Position numbers and translations under genes: made by a program
The notes under the pieces: model-generated
Seen by the model: the letters and a program-made list of their open reading frames with translations, nothing else
The model's database searches: none
What the model was told of the DNA's origin: nothing
Source: Clostridia bacterium
GTDB taxonomy: Bacteria > Bacillota > Clostridia > Oscillospirales > CAG-272
Reading direction: 5' to 3'
DNA: 30,747 bases
NCBI GenBank assembly: GCA_017457465.1
Contig: JAFTHJ010000062.1
Span: 1-30,747 of the forward strand
Shown here: one piece after another, positions 6,923 to 15,264 of the stretch
Numbering within the stretch: the stretch's first letter is position 1
Layout: each line of letters starts with the position of its first letter

Positions 6923-8359
6923 TTAAAATCTGAAATATAAAAAGGGGTTGTATCCCGAGCTTACAAGATAAGCCACGCAGAGGATAAGTGTGAGAAGCGA
7001 GAGAATATTCAGTGATATATTTACCGTTACTCCGAATTTTTCCGAGTGCAAAAGCCGTTCTGCTTTTTTGCGAACGAGGGGCAGGGAGGCTACCGTCATA
7101 ACAGTGAGCGGAATCAGATTTCTGATTATTTCATAGCGCGTCCTTGCCGAAATAAGAGGTGAGCTGCCAAATCCGAGCATTAATTTTATACACTCGGCGG
7201 CTCGGGAGAGTGTGAGTGAACCCTCGGCTCCGTCGGCGGCGAAGATGAGCCAACCGATAAGAATGAAAAAGAGAGCGTATATATGGCAGATAAGCTTTGG
7301 CGCTCTGTCAAGCCATTTGAGCAGAAAAAGCTTCTCTATGCAAAGCAGCGCGAAATAATAGAGTCCCCAAAGCAGAAAATTCGCCCCCGCTCCGTGCCAT
7401 ATACCCGTGAGCGACCAGACGATAAACAGGTTCAGATAGGTTCTCGCCCGTCCGCGTCTGTTTCCGCCGAGAGGGATATAGACATATTCTCGGAAATATG
7501 ACGAGAGTGTGATATGCCAACGCCGCCAGAATTCGGTTATGCTCCTTGAAATATAGGGGTAATTGAAGTTTTCGGGAAAATCAAATCCGAAAATCTTTCC
7601 AAGACCGACTGCCATATCCGAGTATCCCGAAAAATCGAAATATATCTGAAAGGCGTAGCAGACGAGTCCGAGCCAAATCCCCGCGATATCCGCACTCGCG
7701 GCGTCAAATCCCGTGGCGAAGTTCTGCCAAAGCTCCCCCGCGGTATTCGCGAGAATTACCTTTTTTGCAAGTCCCACACTAAAGCGCCGTATTCCCTCGG
7801 CGGCGCGGGAGAAGGAGTGAGAGCGCTCACGGAGCTGTCCCTCTATATCGTTATAGCGTATGATAGGTCCCGCTATCAGCTGCGGAAAAAGAGAGACATA
7901 TGTGGCGGGAATTATCGGATTCCTTGCGGCGCGTACCTCCTCGCGATAGATATCTATGACATAGGAGAGCGCCTGAAAGGTGTAAAACGAAATTCCCACG
8001 GGGAGAGGAAGTCCCATAGGTCTGACAAAGGAGAATATTTCAACGCGTGATATATTCAGTGTTAAAAAGTCGTAATATTTGAAAAATCCGAGTATCGCCA
8101 GATTGAATATCACCGCGATAATCAGAAATGCTCTCGCGCGTCTCTTGTTCGGAAGACTTTTTTGCACGAGCAGTCCGAAGGCGTAATCCGCGCCTGTCGT
8201 GAACACCATAAGAAAGAGATAGAGCGGCTCTCCGAATCCGTAAAAAATCAGACTGAAAAAGAGGAGGACCGCATTTCGCATACGAAGCGGTACCGCAAAA
8301 TAAACGGATACGCAAAGAGGAAGAAAGAGAAATAAAAATTCAAGCGAAGAGAAGAGCAT
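6923..8359 (-). CDS. MBOAT-family O-acyltransferase, AlgI-like
   Basis: A 478-residue polytopic membrane protein of the AlgI/DltB branch of the MBOAT family. The family moves acyl groups, usually acetyl, across the membrane onto extracytoplasmic polysaccharides. The diagnostic segments FDFSGYSDMAVGLGKIFGF, EFWRRWHITLSSYFREY and the active-site SLTGIWHGA, with invariant His322, are all present. The length is normal. Most AlgI-type proteins are encoded next to a secreted SGNH/AlgX- or AlgJ-like partner that completes transfer; none is adjacent here. The gene lies 70 bp after the PLP-enzyme gene with a clear AAAAAGGAG site. The acceptor polymer cannot be read from the sequence. Confidence 0.93.
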   Translation of the reverse strand: MLFSSLEFLFLFLPLCVSVYFAVPLRMRNAVLLFFSLIFYGFGEPLYLFLMVFTTGADYAFGLLVQKSLPNKRRARAFLIIAVIFNLAILGFFKYYDFLTLNISRVEIFSFVRPMGLPLPVGISFYTFQALSYVIDIYREEVRAARNPIIPATYVSLFPQLIAGPIIRYNDIEGQLRERSHSFSRAAEGIRRFSVGLAKKVILANTAGELWQNFATGFDAASADIAGIWLGLVCYAFQIYFDFSGYSDMAVGLGKIFGFDFPENFNYPYISRSITEFWRRWHITLSSYFREYVYIPLGGNRRGRARTYLNLFIVWSLTGIWHGAGANFLLWGLYYFALLCIEKLFLLKWLDRAPKLICHIYALFFILIGWLIFAADGAEGSLTLSRAAECIKLMLGFGSSPLISARTRYEIIRNLIPLTVMTVASLPLVRKKAERLLHSEKFGVTVNISLNILSLLTLILCVAYLVSSGYNPFLYFRF

Positions 8360-8429
8360 TTTGCCACTCCTTTTTAAATTTTAAAAAGATATGTATGCTG
8401 AAATGCTTTTCTCTTCGCGCGGAGGAGTC

Positions 8430-9686
8430 TTATTTCAAATCTATCATTGCTTGAGCTGCCGACATAATTCCTATCTTGCCGCTCTCATAGGTAAGTCCGC
8501 CCTGAAAATAAGCGGTGTAGGGGGGACGGAGAGGTCCGTCTGCGGATAGCTCTATCGACGAGCCCTGCGTGAAAGCTCCCGCCGCCATAATGACCTTGTC
8601 GGAATATCCCGGCATATCCCACGGCTCGGGGGTGACGAATGAGTCTATCGGCGAACCCGCCTGAATTCCGCGGCAGAATGCGCAGAGCTTTTCGGGTGAG
8701 CGGGTTATTACCGTCTGGATTATATCGTATCTCGGCTCTGTCCAAGCGGGTTCGACCTCAAAGCCGAGCGCGTCAAACATATACGCCGCAAGGTAGGCTG
8801 TTTTTATCGCCTGTGCGGTGGTGTGGGGGGCGTAGAAAAGTCCCTTGAACATATTTTTGTTCTGACCGAGAGTTGCTCCGACCTCACATCCGACACCGAC
8901 CGAGGTGAGTCTGTAGGAAGCAAGTTCAACCGCTCTCGCGTTACCCGCGATATATCCGCCTGTCTCCGCCATTCCTCCGCCGGGATTCTTGATGAGAGAG
9001 CCTATTATCATATCCGCGCCGTATGCCGTCGGTTCAAGCGTTTCGGTGAACTCTCCATAGCAGTTGTCGACGACAACATAGGTTTTGGGCGAAATTGATT
9101 TTACGACCTTTACCGCCTCGCCTATCTGCGCCGAGCTTAATGTCTTGCGGTTGAGATAGCCCTTTGAGCGCTGAATGAATACCACCTTTATTTTTTCCTT
9201 GTATTCGTTCAATACCGAGCGTATTCTCTCGAAATCAAAGCTTCCGTCCTCTCCGAGGTCTGTCTGCATATACTCAACACCGAAATCGCGCAGTGAGCCG
9301 TCTCCCGCGTGTCCCGTATTGCCTATGACCTCGTCGAGCGTGTCGTAGGGCTTACCCGCAATAGAGAACATAATGTCCCCGGGGCGGAGAAGTCCGAAAA
9401 GACCTATTGTCAGCGCCTGTGTTCCGTTGACTATACTGTGGCGCACGAACGCCGCCTCGGCGCCCATAACGTCCGCCCATATCCTGTCGAGCGTGTCTCT
9501 GCCTCTGTCATCGTAACCGTAGCCGCTCGTGGGGTTGAACATAGCCTCGCTCACACGATGCTCACCAAAGGCTCTCATTATTTTTTGCGTATTCGCGAAG
9601 GATATCGCGTCTACCTCGGCAAAGCGTTCGGCAAGCGCACTCTCGGCTTCAGCGGCGAGGTCTGTTATTCTCTGTGAAAAATTCAT
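8430..9686 (-). CDS. Methionine gamma-lyase-family PLP enzyme (YnbB/aluminium-resistance type)
   Basis: A 418-residue fold-type I pyridoxal-phosphate enzyme of the family often annotated as methionine gamma-lyase or aluminium resistance protein. The PLP-binding aspartate is in VVVDNCYGEF (Asp207), and the Schiff-base lysine is Lys233 in GSLIKNPGGGMAETGGY, the family hallmark. The N-terminal NPTSGYGYDDRGRDTLD stretch is also typical. The physiological substrate of this family is not well settled; a C-S lyase or related amino-acid reaction is likely. The gene begins 19 bp after the third M42 peptidase gene, with GGAGA as ribosome binding site, so it may act on amino acids released by those peptidases (inference). 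Confidence 0.92.
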   Translation of the reverse strand: MNFSQRITDLAAEAESALAERFAEVDAISFANTQKIMRAFGEHRVSEAMFNPTSGYGYDDRGRDTLDRIWADVMGAEAAFVRHSIVNGTQALTIGLFGLLRPGDIMFSIAGKPYDTLDEVIGNTGHAGDGSLRDFGVEYMQTDLGEDGSFDFERIRSVLNEYKEKIKVVFIQRSKGYLNRKTLSSAQIGEAVKVVKSISPKTYVVVDNCYGEFTETLEPTAYGADMIIGSLIKNPGGGMAETGGYIAGNARAVELASYRLTSVGVGCEVGATLGQNKNMFKGLFYAPHTTAQAIKTAYLAAYMFDALGFEVEPAWTEPRYDIIQTVITRSPEKLCAFCRGIQAGSPIDSFVTPEPWDMPGYSDKVIMAAGAFTQGSSIELSADGPLRPPYTAYFQGGLTYESGKIGIMSAAQAMIDLK

Positions 9687-9705
9687 TTTTTGTCTCCGTT
9701 ATTTT

Positions 9706-10710
9706 TTATATGCTTCTTATGAATGCCTCGCTCAAGGCTACACACGCCTCCGCATCCGCGAGGTCGGCGGTCTCAACCGAGGAGTGAATATATCTTGTGG
9801 GGATAGAGAGCGCACCCGCGCGGCAACCGAACCCCGACATCTGAATCGCGCTTGTGTCGGTTCCGCCGTAGGTCAGTATCTCAAGCTGGTAGGGAATTTT
9901 GTTTTTCTCCGCGGCAGAGCGAAGTCTGTCGACCACTTCTGTATGGCATATTACCGAGCTGTCCTTTATCTTGATAGCCGCGCCACCGCCGATAGCACAC
10001 TCCATAGGCTTCGCGCCGAGAGTGTCGCCCGTTCCCGTAACATCGTATACGAGGGCGTAATCGGGGGAAATGCCGAAGGCAGCGGGTTTTGCTCCTCTGC
10101 AACCGACCTCCTCCTGAACCGAGAAGGCGTAATATATATCGTGCGAACAGGGCTTATCCTTCATTGCTTCCGCCAGCCTTATCATTACGGCACAGCCTAT
10201 TCTGTCATCTATCGGACGACCGCAGACTCTGCTTCCGCAAAGCCTTGTAAGAGAGGGAGCCACTACGAAAAAGTCGCCTATCTTAACACGTCTCTCGGCT
10301 TCCTTTCGGCTCTTCGCTCCGATGTCTATGACGAATTTGTCGGCAGAGAAGTCAGCCGCCTTAACGCCGCTCTCGGGAACCAACGCTCCCTTGACTCCTC
10401 TTTCTGATACCACCTGTGAGCAGGAGGACGCGACAAGGTTGATGCCGCCAACGGTGGACACGCGTATAAATCCCTTTTCCTCAATATAGGTTACGATAAA
10501 GCCTATCTCGTCCATATGAGCGCAGAGCATTATTTTCTTTTTTGTATCGTTGCTTCCGCTGCCATGCTTTACGGCGATGAGGTTTCCGAGATTATCGGTG
10601 TAGCATTCGTCGGTGAGCGGGGATATCATTTCCTTTATTTTTTCTCTTATTGCCTCCTCACGCCCCGAAACCGAGGGAGTAAGACAAAGTGCCTTTAATG
10701 TATTATACAT
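9706..10710 (-). CDS. M42-family metallopeptidase (third of three)
   Basis: A 334-residue dinuclear-metal aminopeptidase of family M42 (TET/FrvX type), which trims short peptides in the cytoplasm as large oligomers. The conserved metal-site segments occur in order: AHMDEIG, IDDRIGCAV, QEEVGCRGA with the catalytic Glu-Glu pair, YDVTGTGD, and IHSSVE near the C-terminus. The start at 10710 is preferred over an upstream in-frame codon because AAAGGAG lies seven to eight bases before it, in the 14-bp gap after the neighbouring paralogue. Three paralogues stand side by side; this one is the most canonical in its motifs. Cleavage preference cannot be predicted safely. Confidence 0.93.
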   Translation of the reverse strand: MYNTLKALCLTPSVSGREEAIREKIKEMISPLTDECYTDNLGNLIAVKHGSGSNDTKKKIMLCAHMDEIGFIVTYIEEKGFIRVSTVGGINLVASSCSQVVSERGVKGALVPESGVKAADFSADKFVIDIGAKSRKEAERRVKIGDFFVVAPSLTRLCGSRVCGRPIDDRIGCAVMIRLAEAMKDKPCSHDIYYAFSVQEEVGCRGAKPAAFGISPDYALVYDVTGTGDTLGAKPMECAIGGGAAIKIKDSSVICHTEVVDRLRSAAEKNKIPYQLEILTYGGTDTSAIQMSGFGCRAGALSIPTRYIHSSVETADLADAEACVALSEAFIRSI

Positions 10711-10724
10711 AGTCGGTTCTCCTT

Positions 10725-11795
10725 TTAATCTGCGAATTTCCACTCTCGGAGCATAGCGCCGACAAGAGAGAGGATTGAATAATAGTCCTCGGTGTCAACA
10801 ACACAAGCGGGGGAGTGAAGATATCTGGTGGGCGCGGAGAGCGCGAGGGTTCTCACGCCGACACCGCTTTTGTGAATATGAGAAGCGTCGTTTCCACCCG
10901 AAACGTATTTCTTTATCTGCGCTTTGATAGCGTTTTTATTTGCCACGTCAAGCGCGAAATCCACAAACTCTCTGTCGTATATCGTCGAGCGGTCCATCAG
11001 CGAGATAGCTCCTCCATCGCCCTGAACGGCAACCTTTGAGGAGTCGGAAGCTCCCGCTATATCCGCAACCGCCGTTGTTTCAAGCACTATCGCGAAATCG
11101 GGCTTTATTACGTTTGCCGCTACCTGCGCTCCCGATATTCCTATCTCCTCACGTACCGTGAAGCAGAAATATATATCCATGGGAAGCGAGTCGCGCTTGG
11201 GGTAAAGGTCGCGCATTGCCTCTATCATTACGGCGCAGCCGAGTCTGTCGTCAAGCGCCTTGGCTTTTATCTTGCGACCGTCCTTTCCGAAGCGGATAAA
11301 TTCCGAGTCGAAGGTGCCGTAAGCGCCGATGTCGAGATATTTGAGAACGTCCTCTTTCGAGGAAAGACCGATATCTATATACATATCGGATACAGGGGTG
11401 ACGTTCAGTCTTTCGTCACGCTTTTTGTGGTGTATCGCCTTTGACGCGATAACGCCCTTTAGCTTATTTACCTCGTCGCCGAGTGTGACATTTTTTCCGC
11501 AAAGAACACTCGGGTCTATTCCGCCAAGCGTCTCAAATTTGAGATATCCGTCGTCGCATATCTCGTTTATCATAAATCCGACCTCGTCCATATGCGCCGA
11601 AATCATAAGCCTCTGCCTGTCGGGCTTACCGCTTCCGATATGTGCTATAAGACTTCCGAGTCTGTCGGTGTAAAGGCTGTCACATACGTCATCTATCTGC
11701 ACTTTTATGAAATCAGCCACATTGTCCTCGCAGCCGGAGGGACCGAATAGCAGACAAAGACGGCGGAGAAGCTCAATATCCGTGTATTTCGTCAT
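10725..11795 (-). CDS. M42-family metallopeptidase (second of three)
   Basis: A 356-residue M42 aminopeptidase. Visible metal-site segments are SAHMDEVG, LDDRLGCAV, REEIGISGA and a C-terminal YLHSPA. The aspartate ligand seen in the third copy (YDVT) is glutamate here (LETTAVAD), a known variation within the family. The start at 11795 is chosen because AAAGGAGGG precedes it and because ATGA joins it to the stop of the upstream gene, a four-base overlap typical of translational coupling. It is intact by length and motifs. The difference in metal ligand from its neighbours suggests a different metal or substrate preference (inference). Confidence 0.93.
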   Translation of the reverse strand: MTKYTDIELLRRLCLLFGPSGCEDNVADFIKVQIDDVCDSLYTDRLGSLIAHIGSGKPDRQRLMISAHMDEVGFMINEICDDGYLKFETLGGIDPSVLCGKNVTLGDEVNKLKGVIASKAIHHKKRDERLNVTPVSDMYIDIGLSSKEDVLKYLDIGAYGTFDSEFIRFGKDGRKIKAKALDDRLGCAVMIEAMRDLYPKRDSLPMDIYFCFTVREEIGISGAQVAANVIKPDFAIVLETTAVADIAGASDSSKVAVQGDGGAISLMDRSTIYDREFVDFALDVANKNAIKAQIKKYVSGGNDASHIHKSGVGVRTLALSAPTRYLHSPACVVDTEDYYSILSLVGAMLREWKFAD

Positions 11796-12838
11796 ATCGC
11801 AAAGCCCTCCTTTATTTTTTCGGAGCAAACAAATTCGCGTACCAGAGCCGAAAGCTCCAGAACGTCGCCCAGACACAGCACCTCATTATAGGTGTGCATA
11901 CTCTTGAGCGGCAGTCCAATATCCACTGTAGGTACTCCGCGCCCCGTAAGATTGAGGGCGGGGGTGTTCGTTCCCGTGCTTGAGGGCGCGGCAACGCGGG
12001 TGTATTTTATCTTCTTTTCTCTGCAGAGCTGCTCGACCGCTCTCGTGAGGCGCTTATCGGTCACAGCTGATATTGATATCGAAACACCCGCTCCGAAATC
12101 TACCGTTTCGTGTCTTGGGGTGTTCGGTACCTTTGCGAGGTTTACGTCTATTACCATCGCGTAATCAGGCTCGACGGAGAAGGCTCCCGCCGCCACTCCG
12201 CCCGTGTGAAGCGTTTCCTCGTGGCAGGAGAGGAGCAGATAAACGTCTGCGGCAAGATTTGTTCGCTCGACCTTTGAGAGGGCATAGATAGCCGCCGCGG
12301 CACACGCCTTGTTGTCAAAGCTTTTGCCGCACATACGGTCACCGAGAAGCTCGGTGTATACGGGTGCGAAGCCGACGGGGGTTCCAACCGACACTATCTT
12401 CTCAAGCTCCTCTTTTTCATATCCCGTGTCGATAAGCAGCTCGGATAGCTCGGTGAGCTTTTTTGAGTCCTTATCCTTGCGAAGATGGGGCGGAGTCGAG
12501 GCTATCACGCCGGTAACCGTCTCCTTGCCGTAGATTACGACATCTGTCGCCTGAAGGATAGAGAGGTCGAGTCCGCCTACTGACGTCACGCCGAGAAATC
12601 CTCCCTCGTGTATCTTTGTGACGAGCATACCTATCTCGTCAAAATGCGTATCTATCATTATTTTAGCGGCGTTTTCCTTTCCGCATCTGCGGATGAGCAG
12701 AAGATTTCCGACGCCGTCGCTCTTTATTTCATCAAAATATTTTCCCACAAGGGATGTGACCGCCTCGTGACTGCGCGACTCGTGTCCCGAAACAGACATA
12801 AGTGAGCAGAGCGAGGTTATAAGTCTTTTGAGTTCCAT
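11792..12838 (-). CDS. M42-family metallopeptidase (first of three, divergent)
   Basis: A 348-residue M42-family protein and the most divergent of the three paralogues. It keeps every expected ligand position but with altered surroundings: DTHFDEIG instead of AHMDEIG, FDNKACAAA instead of DDRxGCA, HEETLHTGGVAAG with the catalytic Glu-Glu pair, VIDVNLAKVP, and MHTYNEV. It is therefore probably active, perhaps with a changed specificity. Translation seems coupled to yifB: the yifB stop codon ends one base before its ATG and supplies a GGGGG-like site. Downstream it overlaps the next M42 gene by four bases. Confidence 0.9.
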   Translation of the reverse strand: MELKRLITSLCSLMSVSGHESRSHEAVTSLVGKYFDEIKSDGVGNLLLIRRCGKENAAKIMIDTHFDEIGMLVTKIHEGGFLGVTSVGGLDLSILQATDVVIYGKETVTGVIASTPPHLRKDKDSKKLTELSELLIDTGYEKEELEKIVSVGTPVGFAPVYTELLGDRMCGKSFDNKACAAAAIYALSKVERTNLAADVYLLLSCHEETLHTGGVAAGAFSVEPDYAMVIDVNLAKVPNTPRHETVDFGAGVSISISAVTDKRLTRAVEQLCREKKIKYTRVAAPSSTGTNTPALNLTGRGVPTVDIGLPLKSMHTYNEVLCLGDVLELSALVREFVCSEKIKEGFAI

Positions 12839-12839
12839 A

Positions 12840-14381
12840 TTACCCCCAATATTTTTTATCGAGACTGCGGTACTGTATCGCCTCGGCGATATGCTTCGCG
12901 TCTATTACCTCGCTTCTGTCGAGGTCGGCGATAGTTCTCGCCACGCGCATTATTCTGTCGTATCCGCGGACAGACATTCCCATTCTTTCATAAGCTGCCT
13001 TGAGCAATACCGAGGCGCTGTCGGTCATCTTGCAGTATTTCGCGATATCAGCCGCTCCGAGCTGGGCATTGCAGAATATCTTGCTGTCCGCTCCAAGCCT
13101 TGCGCGGGAAAATTCTCTGGCGGCGATAACCCGTTCGCGTATCTGTGCCGAGGTCTCCGCCCTCTCACTCGACTGATTTATCTCGTCGTAGGAGAGAGAG
13201 GGAAGCTCTATCTGAATATCTATTCTGTCGAGCATAGGTCCGCTTATCTTGTATATGTATCGTTTTACGTCAAGCGCCGAGCAGGTGCATTTCTGTGTCG
13301 GGTGACCGAAATATCCGCAACGGCAAGGGTTCATAGCCCCCACGAGCATAAAGGAGCAGGGATAGGTCACGCGCCCGTTGGCACGGGTTATTGTTACGCG
13401 TCTGTCCTCAACAGGCTGACGGAGAGCGTCGGTGACCGCCTTGGGAAACTCGGGAAGCTCGTCAAGAAAGAGAACGCCGTTGTGCGAGAGCGACACCTCT
13501 CCCGGCAGAGGGTTAATACCGCCGCCGACAAGGCTCACCGTACTCATCGTGTGGTGAGGTGAGCGGAAAGGACGCGCCGATAGCAAAGAGACGTTTTCGG
13601 GCAGAGTTCCCGATACCGAGTGTATCTTGGTTGTTTCTATCGCCTCGTCAAATGTCATAGGCGGCAGAATTGTGGGCAGACGCTTCGCGAGCATTGATTT
13701 TCCCGTACCGGGAGGGCCTATGAGGAGAATGTTATGTCCGCCCGCCGCGGCTATCTCCATAGCGCGTTTTGCCATTGCCTGACCTCTGACATCGGAAAAG
13801 TCTATACCCATAAGCCTCTCGCCGTCGGCGGCAGACGCACCGTTATATTTCACAGGCTCAAGTCTGGATACTCCGTTGAGATGCTCAACGAGCTGCTTTA
13901 TATTTTCTATCGAATATACGGTGATTCCCTCGACCGCCGCGGCTTCCGCCGCGTTTTCCGCGGGGGCGTAAAACTCGCGAAGTCCCGCATCCTTTGCCGC
14001 CGCGCACATACAGAGAACACCGCGGACAGGACGGAGCTTACCCGAGAGAGAAAGCTCTCCCGTGAAGCATTTATCCGAAAAATCCACCTCGTGGCGGACT
14101 ATACCGCCGCAACGGAGAATAGAGAGCAGTATCGCCGTGTCGAGAGCAGAGCCTTCCTTTCGTCTGTCGGCGGGGGCGAGGTTGAGCGTGAGTGCGAGTG
14201 CGGGAAAGCGGAAGCCGCTGTTCTCACACGCCGTGCGAACTCTTTCCTTTGCCTCCTTGACCGCAAGGTCGGGAAGTCCGACAAGGTCAAATTCGGGTAT
14301 ACGCGCTTGAGCGTTGCACTCAACGGTTACAATGTAACCGTCAATTCCAAACAACCCCGCGCTGAAAACTGTTGAAAGCAT
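12840..14381 (-). CDS. YifB/ComM-family magnesium-chelatase-like AAA+ ATPase
   Basis: A 513-residue cytoplasmic ATPase of the YifB/ComM family. An N-terminal Lon-protease-like fold domain (about 1-170) is followed by a Mg-chelatase-type AAA+ module. Walker A (GPPGTGKS) is at 222-229 and Walker B (GVLFLDELPEF) at 302-312, and a cysteine-rich zinc-like motif (NPCRCGYFGHPTQKCTC) is at 351-367. The C-terminal lid domain completes the protein. ComM in naturally competent bacteria is a helicase for branch migration in DNA uptake; the role in Clostridia is not established. The gene leads the long minus-strand run and has its own promoter at 14417-14445. Confidence 0.95.
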   Translation of the reverse strand: MLSTVFSAGLFGIDGYIVTVECNAQARIPEFDLVGLPDLAVKEAKERVRTACENSGFRFPALALTLNLAPADRRKEGSALDTAILLSILRCGGIVRHEVDFSDKCFTGELSLSGKLRPVRGVLCMCAAAKDAGLREFYAPAENAAEAAAVEGITVYSIENIKQLVEHLNGVSRLEPVKYNGASAADGERLMGIDFSDVRGQAMAKRAMEIAAAGGHNILLIGPPGTGKSMLAKRLPTILPPMTFDEAIETTKIHSVSGTLPENVSLLSARPFRSPHHTMSTVSLVGGGINPLPGEVSLSHNGVLFLDELPEFPKAVTDALRQPVEDRRVTITRANGRVTYPCSFMLVGAMNPCRCGYFGHPTQKCTCSALDVKRYIYKISGPMLDRIDIQIELPSLSYDEINQSSERAETSAQIRERVIAAREFSRARLGADSKIFCNAQLGAADIAKYCKMTDSASVLLKAAYERMGMSVRGYDRIMRVARTIADLDRSEVIDAKHIAEAIQYRSLDKKYWG

Positions 14382-14416
14382 ATCCTATCCTTTCGTACAT
14401 CAAACATAATATTAAT

Positions 14417-14445
14417 ATTTTACCATATAATTCATACATTTACAA
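14417..14445 (-). promoter_or_regulatory. Sigma-A promoter of the yifB-M42 run
   Basis: The minus strand has TTGTAA (14440-14445) and TAAAAT (14417-14422) with 17-bp spacing. The predicted start is near 14410, about 30 bp before the yifB ATG. The site lies just after the carD terminator, so it begins a new transcript. Confidence 0.7.
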
Positions 14446-14473
14446 CAGCTTTTTATTATTTTTATTATCAATG

Positions 14474-14526
14474 AAAAACTCCCCCGAAAGTCTTATAGCT
14501 TACGTTATCAAGACTTTTCGGGGGAG
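14474..14526 (-). terminator. Intrinsic terminator of carD
   Basis: Arms CTCCCCCGAAAAGTCTT and AAGACTTTCGGGGGAG (plus-strand 14510-14526 and 14479-14494) pair along about 16 bp with one bulged A. On the minus strand they are followed by TTTTTC. The hairpin starts six bases after the carD stop codon and separates carD from yifB. Confidence 0.9.
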
Positions 14527-14531
14527 ATTCT

Positions 14532-15044
14532 TTATCCCTCGTTACATATCTTTTCAATTAAATCGGTCATATCCTCGGGTGAGGACATAGGAATCATTCT
14601 TGAAAACTCGTCGAAAAGAATCTTGTTAGCTCTTTTCATAGCGCCGATGTCGGTGACATATACCTTTTTTCCAACGGCGGTCTGTTCGTCGATGTAGCGC
14701 TTCACCGTATGTACCAAATAAACCAGCTCCTCGCGTTCACCGTTAGCGAGTATTTCCTTGAAGTGAGCGCCTCTGCGCTTGGAGTCGTCTATCCACTCAT
14801 ATTCGCGCTTTGCCACCCCTCGGATAAGCTCGTATATCTCATCTGCCGAAAGCACCTTTCTCATCATTGAAACGAGATGCTCATTGTCTGTAGGCACGAA
14901 AAAGGTAGATTTTTCGTCATTCAGGGGAGTGAGGACATAATAGAGCGTGTCCTTTCCCAGCGCGCCGAAATTTTCCTTTCGGATATCCGTTATTTTACAA
15001 ACACCTTCAGAGCGATAGCTCACGTAACTTCCGATTCCGAACAT
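14532..15044 (-). CDS. CarD-family RNA-polymerase-binding transcription regulator
   Basis: A 170-residue protein with the CarD/CdnL Tudor-like RNA-polymerase interaction domain at its N-terminus (IGSYVSYRSEGVCKITDI...TLYYVLTPL, about 1-65). A helical C-terminal region follows that in this family contacts promoter DNA at the upstream edge of the bubble. CarD-type proteins stabilise or destabilise open complexes at many promoters, especially rRNA promoters. The length fits the family. It is transcribed alone: consensus-like promoter at 15094-15123 and strong terminator at 14474-14526. The ribosome binding site TGAGGT is about seven bases from the ATG. Confidence 0.92.
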   Translation of the reverse strand: MFGIGSYVSYRSEGVCKITDIRKENFGALGKDTLYYVLTPLNDEKSTFFVPTDNEHLVSMMRKVLSADEIYELIRGVAKREYEWIDDSKRRGAHFKEILANGEREELVYLVHTVKRYIDEQTAVGKKVYVTDIGAMKRANKILFDEFSRMIPMSSPEDMTDLIEKICNEG

Positions 15045-15093
15045 ATAATAACCTCAAACTTTCTCAAAAATCGCGTATGCCGTCGTTAGCTTA

Positions 15094-15123
15094 ATTATAC
15101 CATTTTTTTGAAAAAATTGTCAT
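15094..15123 (-). promoter_or_regulatory. Sigma-A promoter of carD
   Basis: The minus strand has ATGACA (15118-15123) and an exact TATAAT (15094-15099) with 18-bp spacing, preceded by A/T-rich sequence. The predicted start is near 15087, about 43 bp before the carD ATG. Confidence 0.8.
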
Positions 15124-15187
15124 AGGCAATTTGAACAAAAATTATTTTTTAGCATTTATCTCACTTGATTTTTATGCTTGAAAAGAT

Positions 15188-15196
15188 TTTGACAAA
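15188..15196 (-). promoter_or_regulatory. Spo0A-box-like site upstream of spoIIE
   Basis: The minus strand reads TTTGTCAAA, an exact match to the Spo0A box consensus TTTGTCRAA known from Bacillus. Its centre is about 77 bp upstream of the start expected from the TATAAT at 15257-15262. Spo0A~P activates spoIIE in Bacillus, so placement upstream of spoIIE is meaningful. On the plus strand the same bases also contain a TTGACA. Confidence 0.55.
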
Positions 15197-15256
15197 AAAA
15201 CTGGATTTTTTACTTTTTACGGGAAAATCTCATCTTTTTACGAGCGATAAAAGGCG

Positions 15257-15262
15257 TATAAT
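15257..15262 (+). promoter_or_regulatory. Putative -10 box of the spoIIE promoter
   Basis: An exact TATAAT without a recognisable -35 box at 17 bp, as expected for a promoter that needs an activator. Transcription would start near 15269, leaving a leader of about 150 nt before the spoIIE ATG. Confidence 0.5.
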
Positions 15263-15264
15263 TT

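Noticed and set aside
8360..8429. Possible terminator or promoter between the PLP enzyme and MBOAT genes
   Set aside because: The only hairpin has a mismatch and no proper U-tract, and no paired -35/-10 boxes were found; readthrough is the simpler view.
9529..10407. 292-codon plus-strand frame
   Set aside because: Antisense to the PLP enzyme and an M42 peptidase gene, both with intact catalytic motifs; no ribosome binding site.
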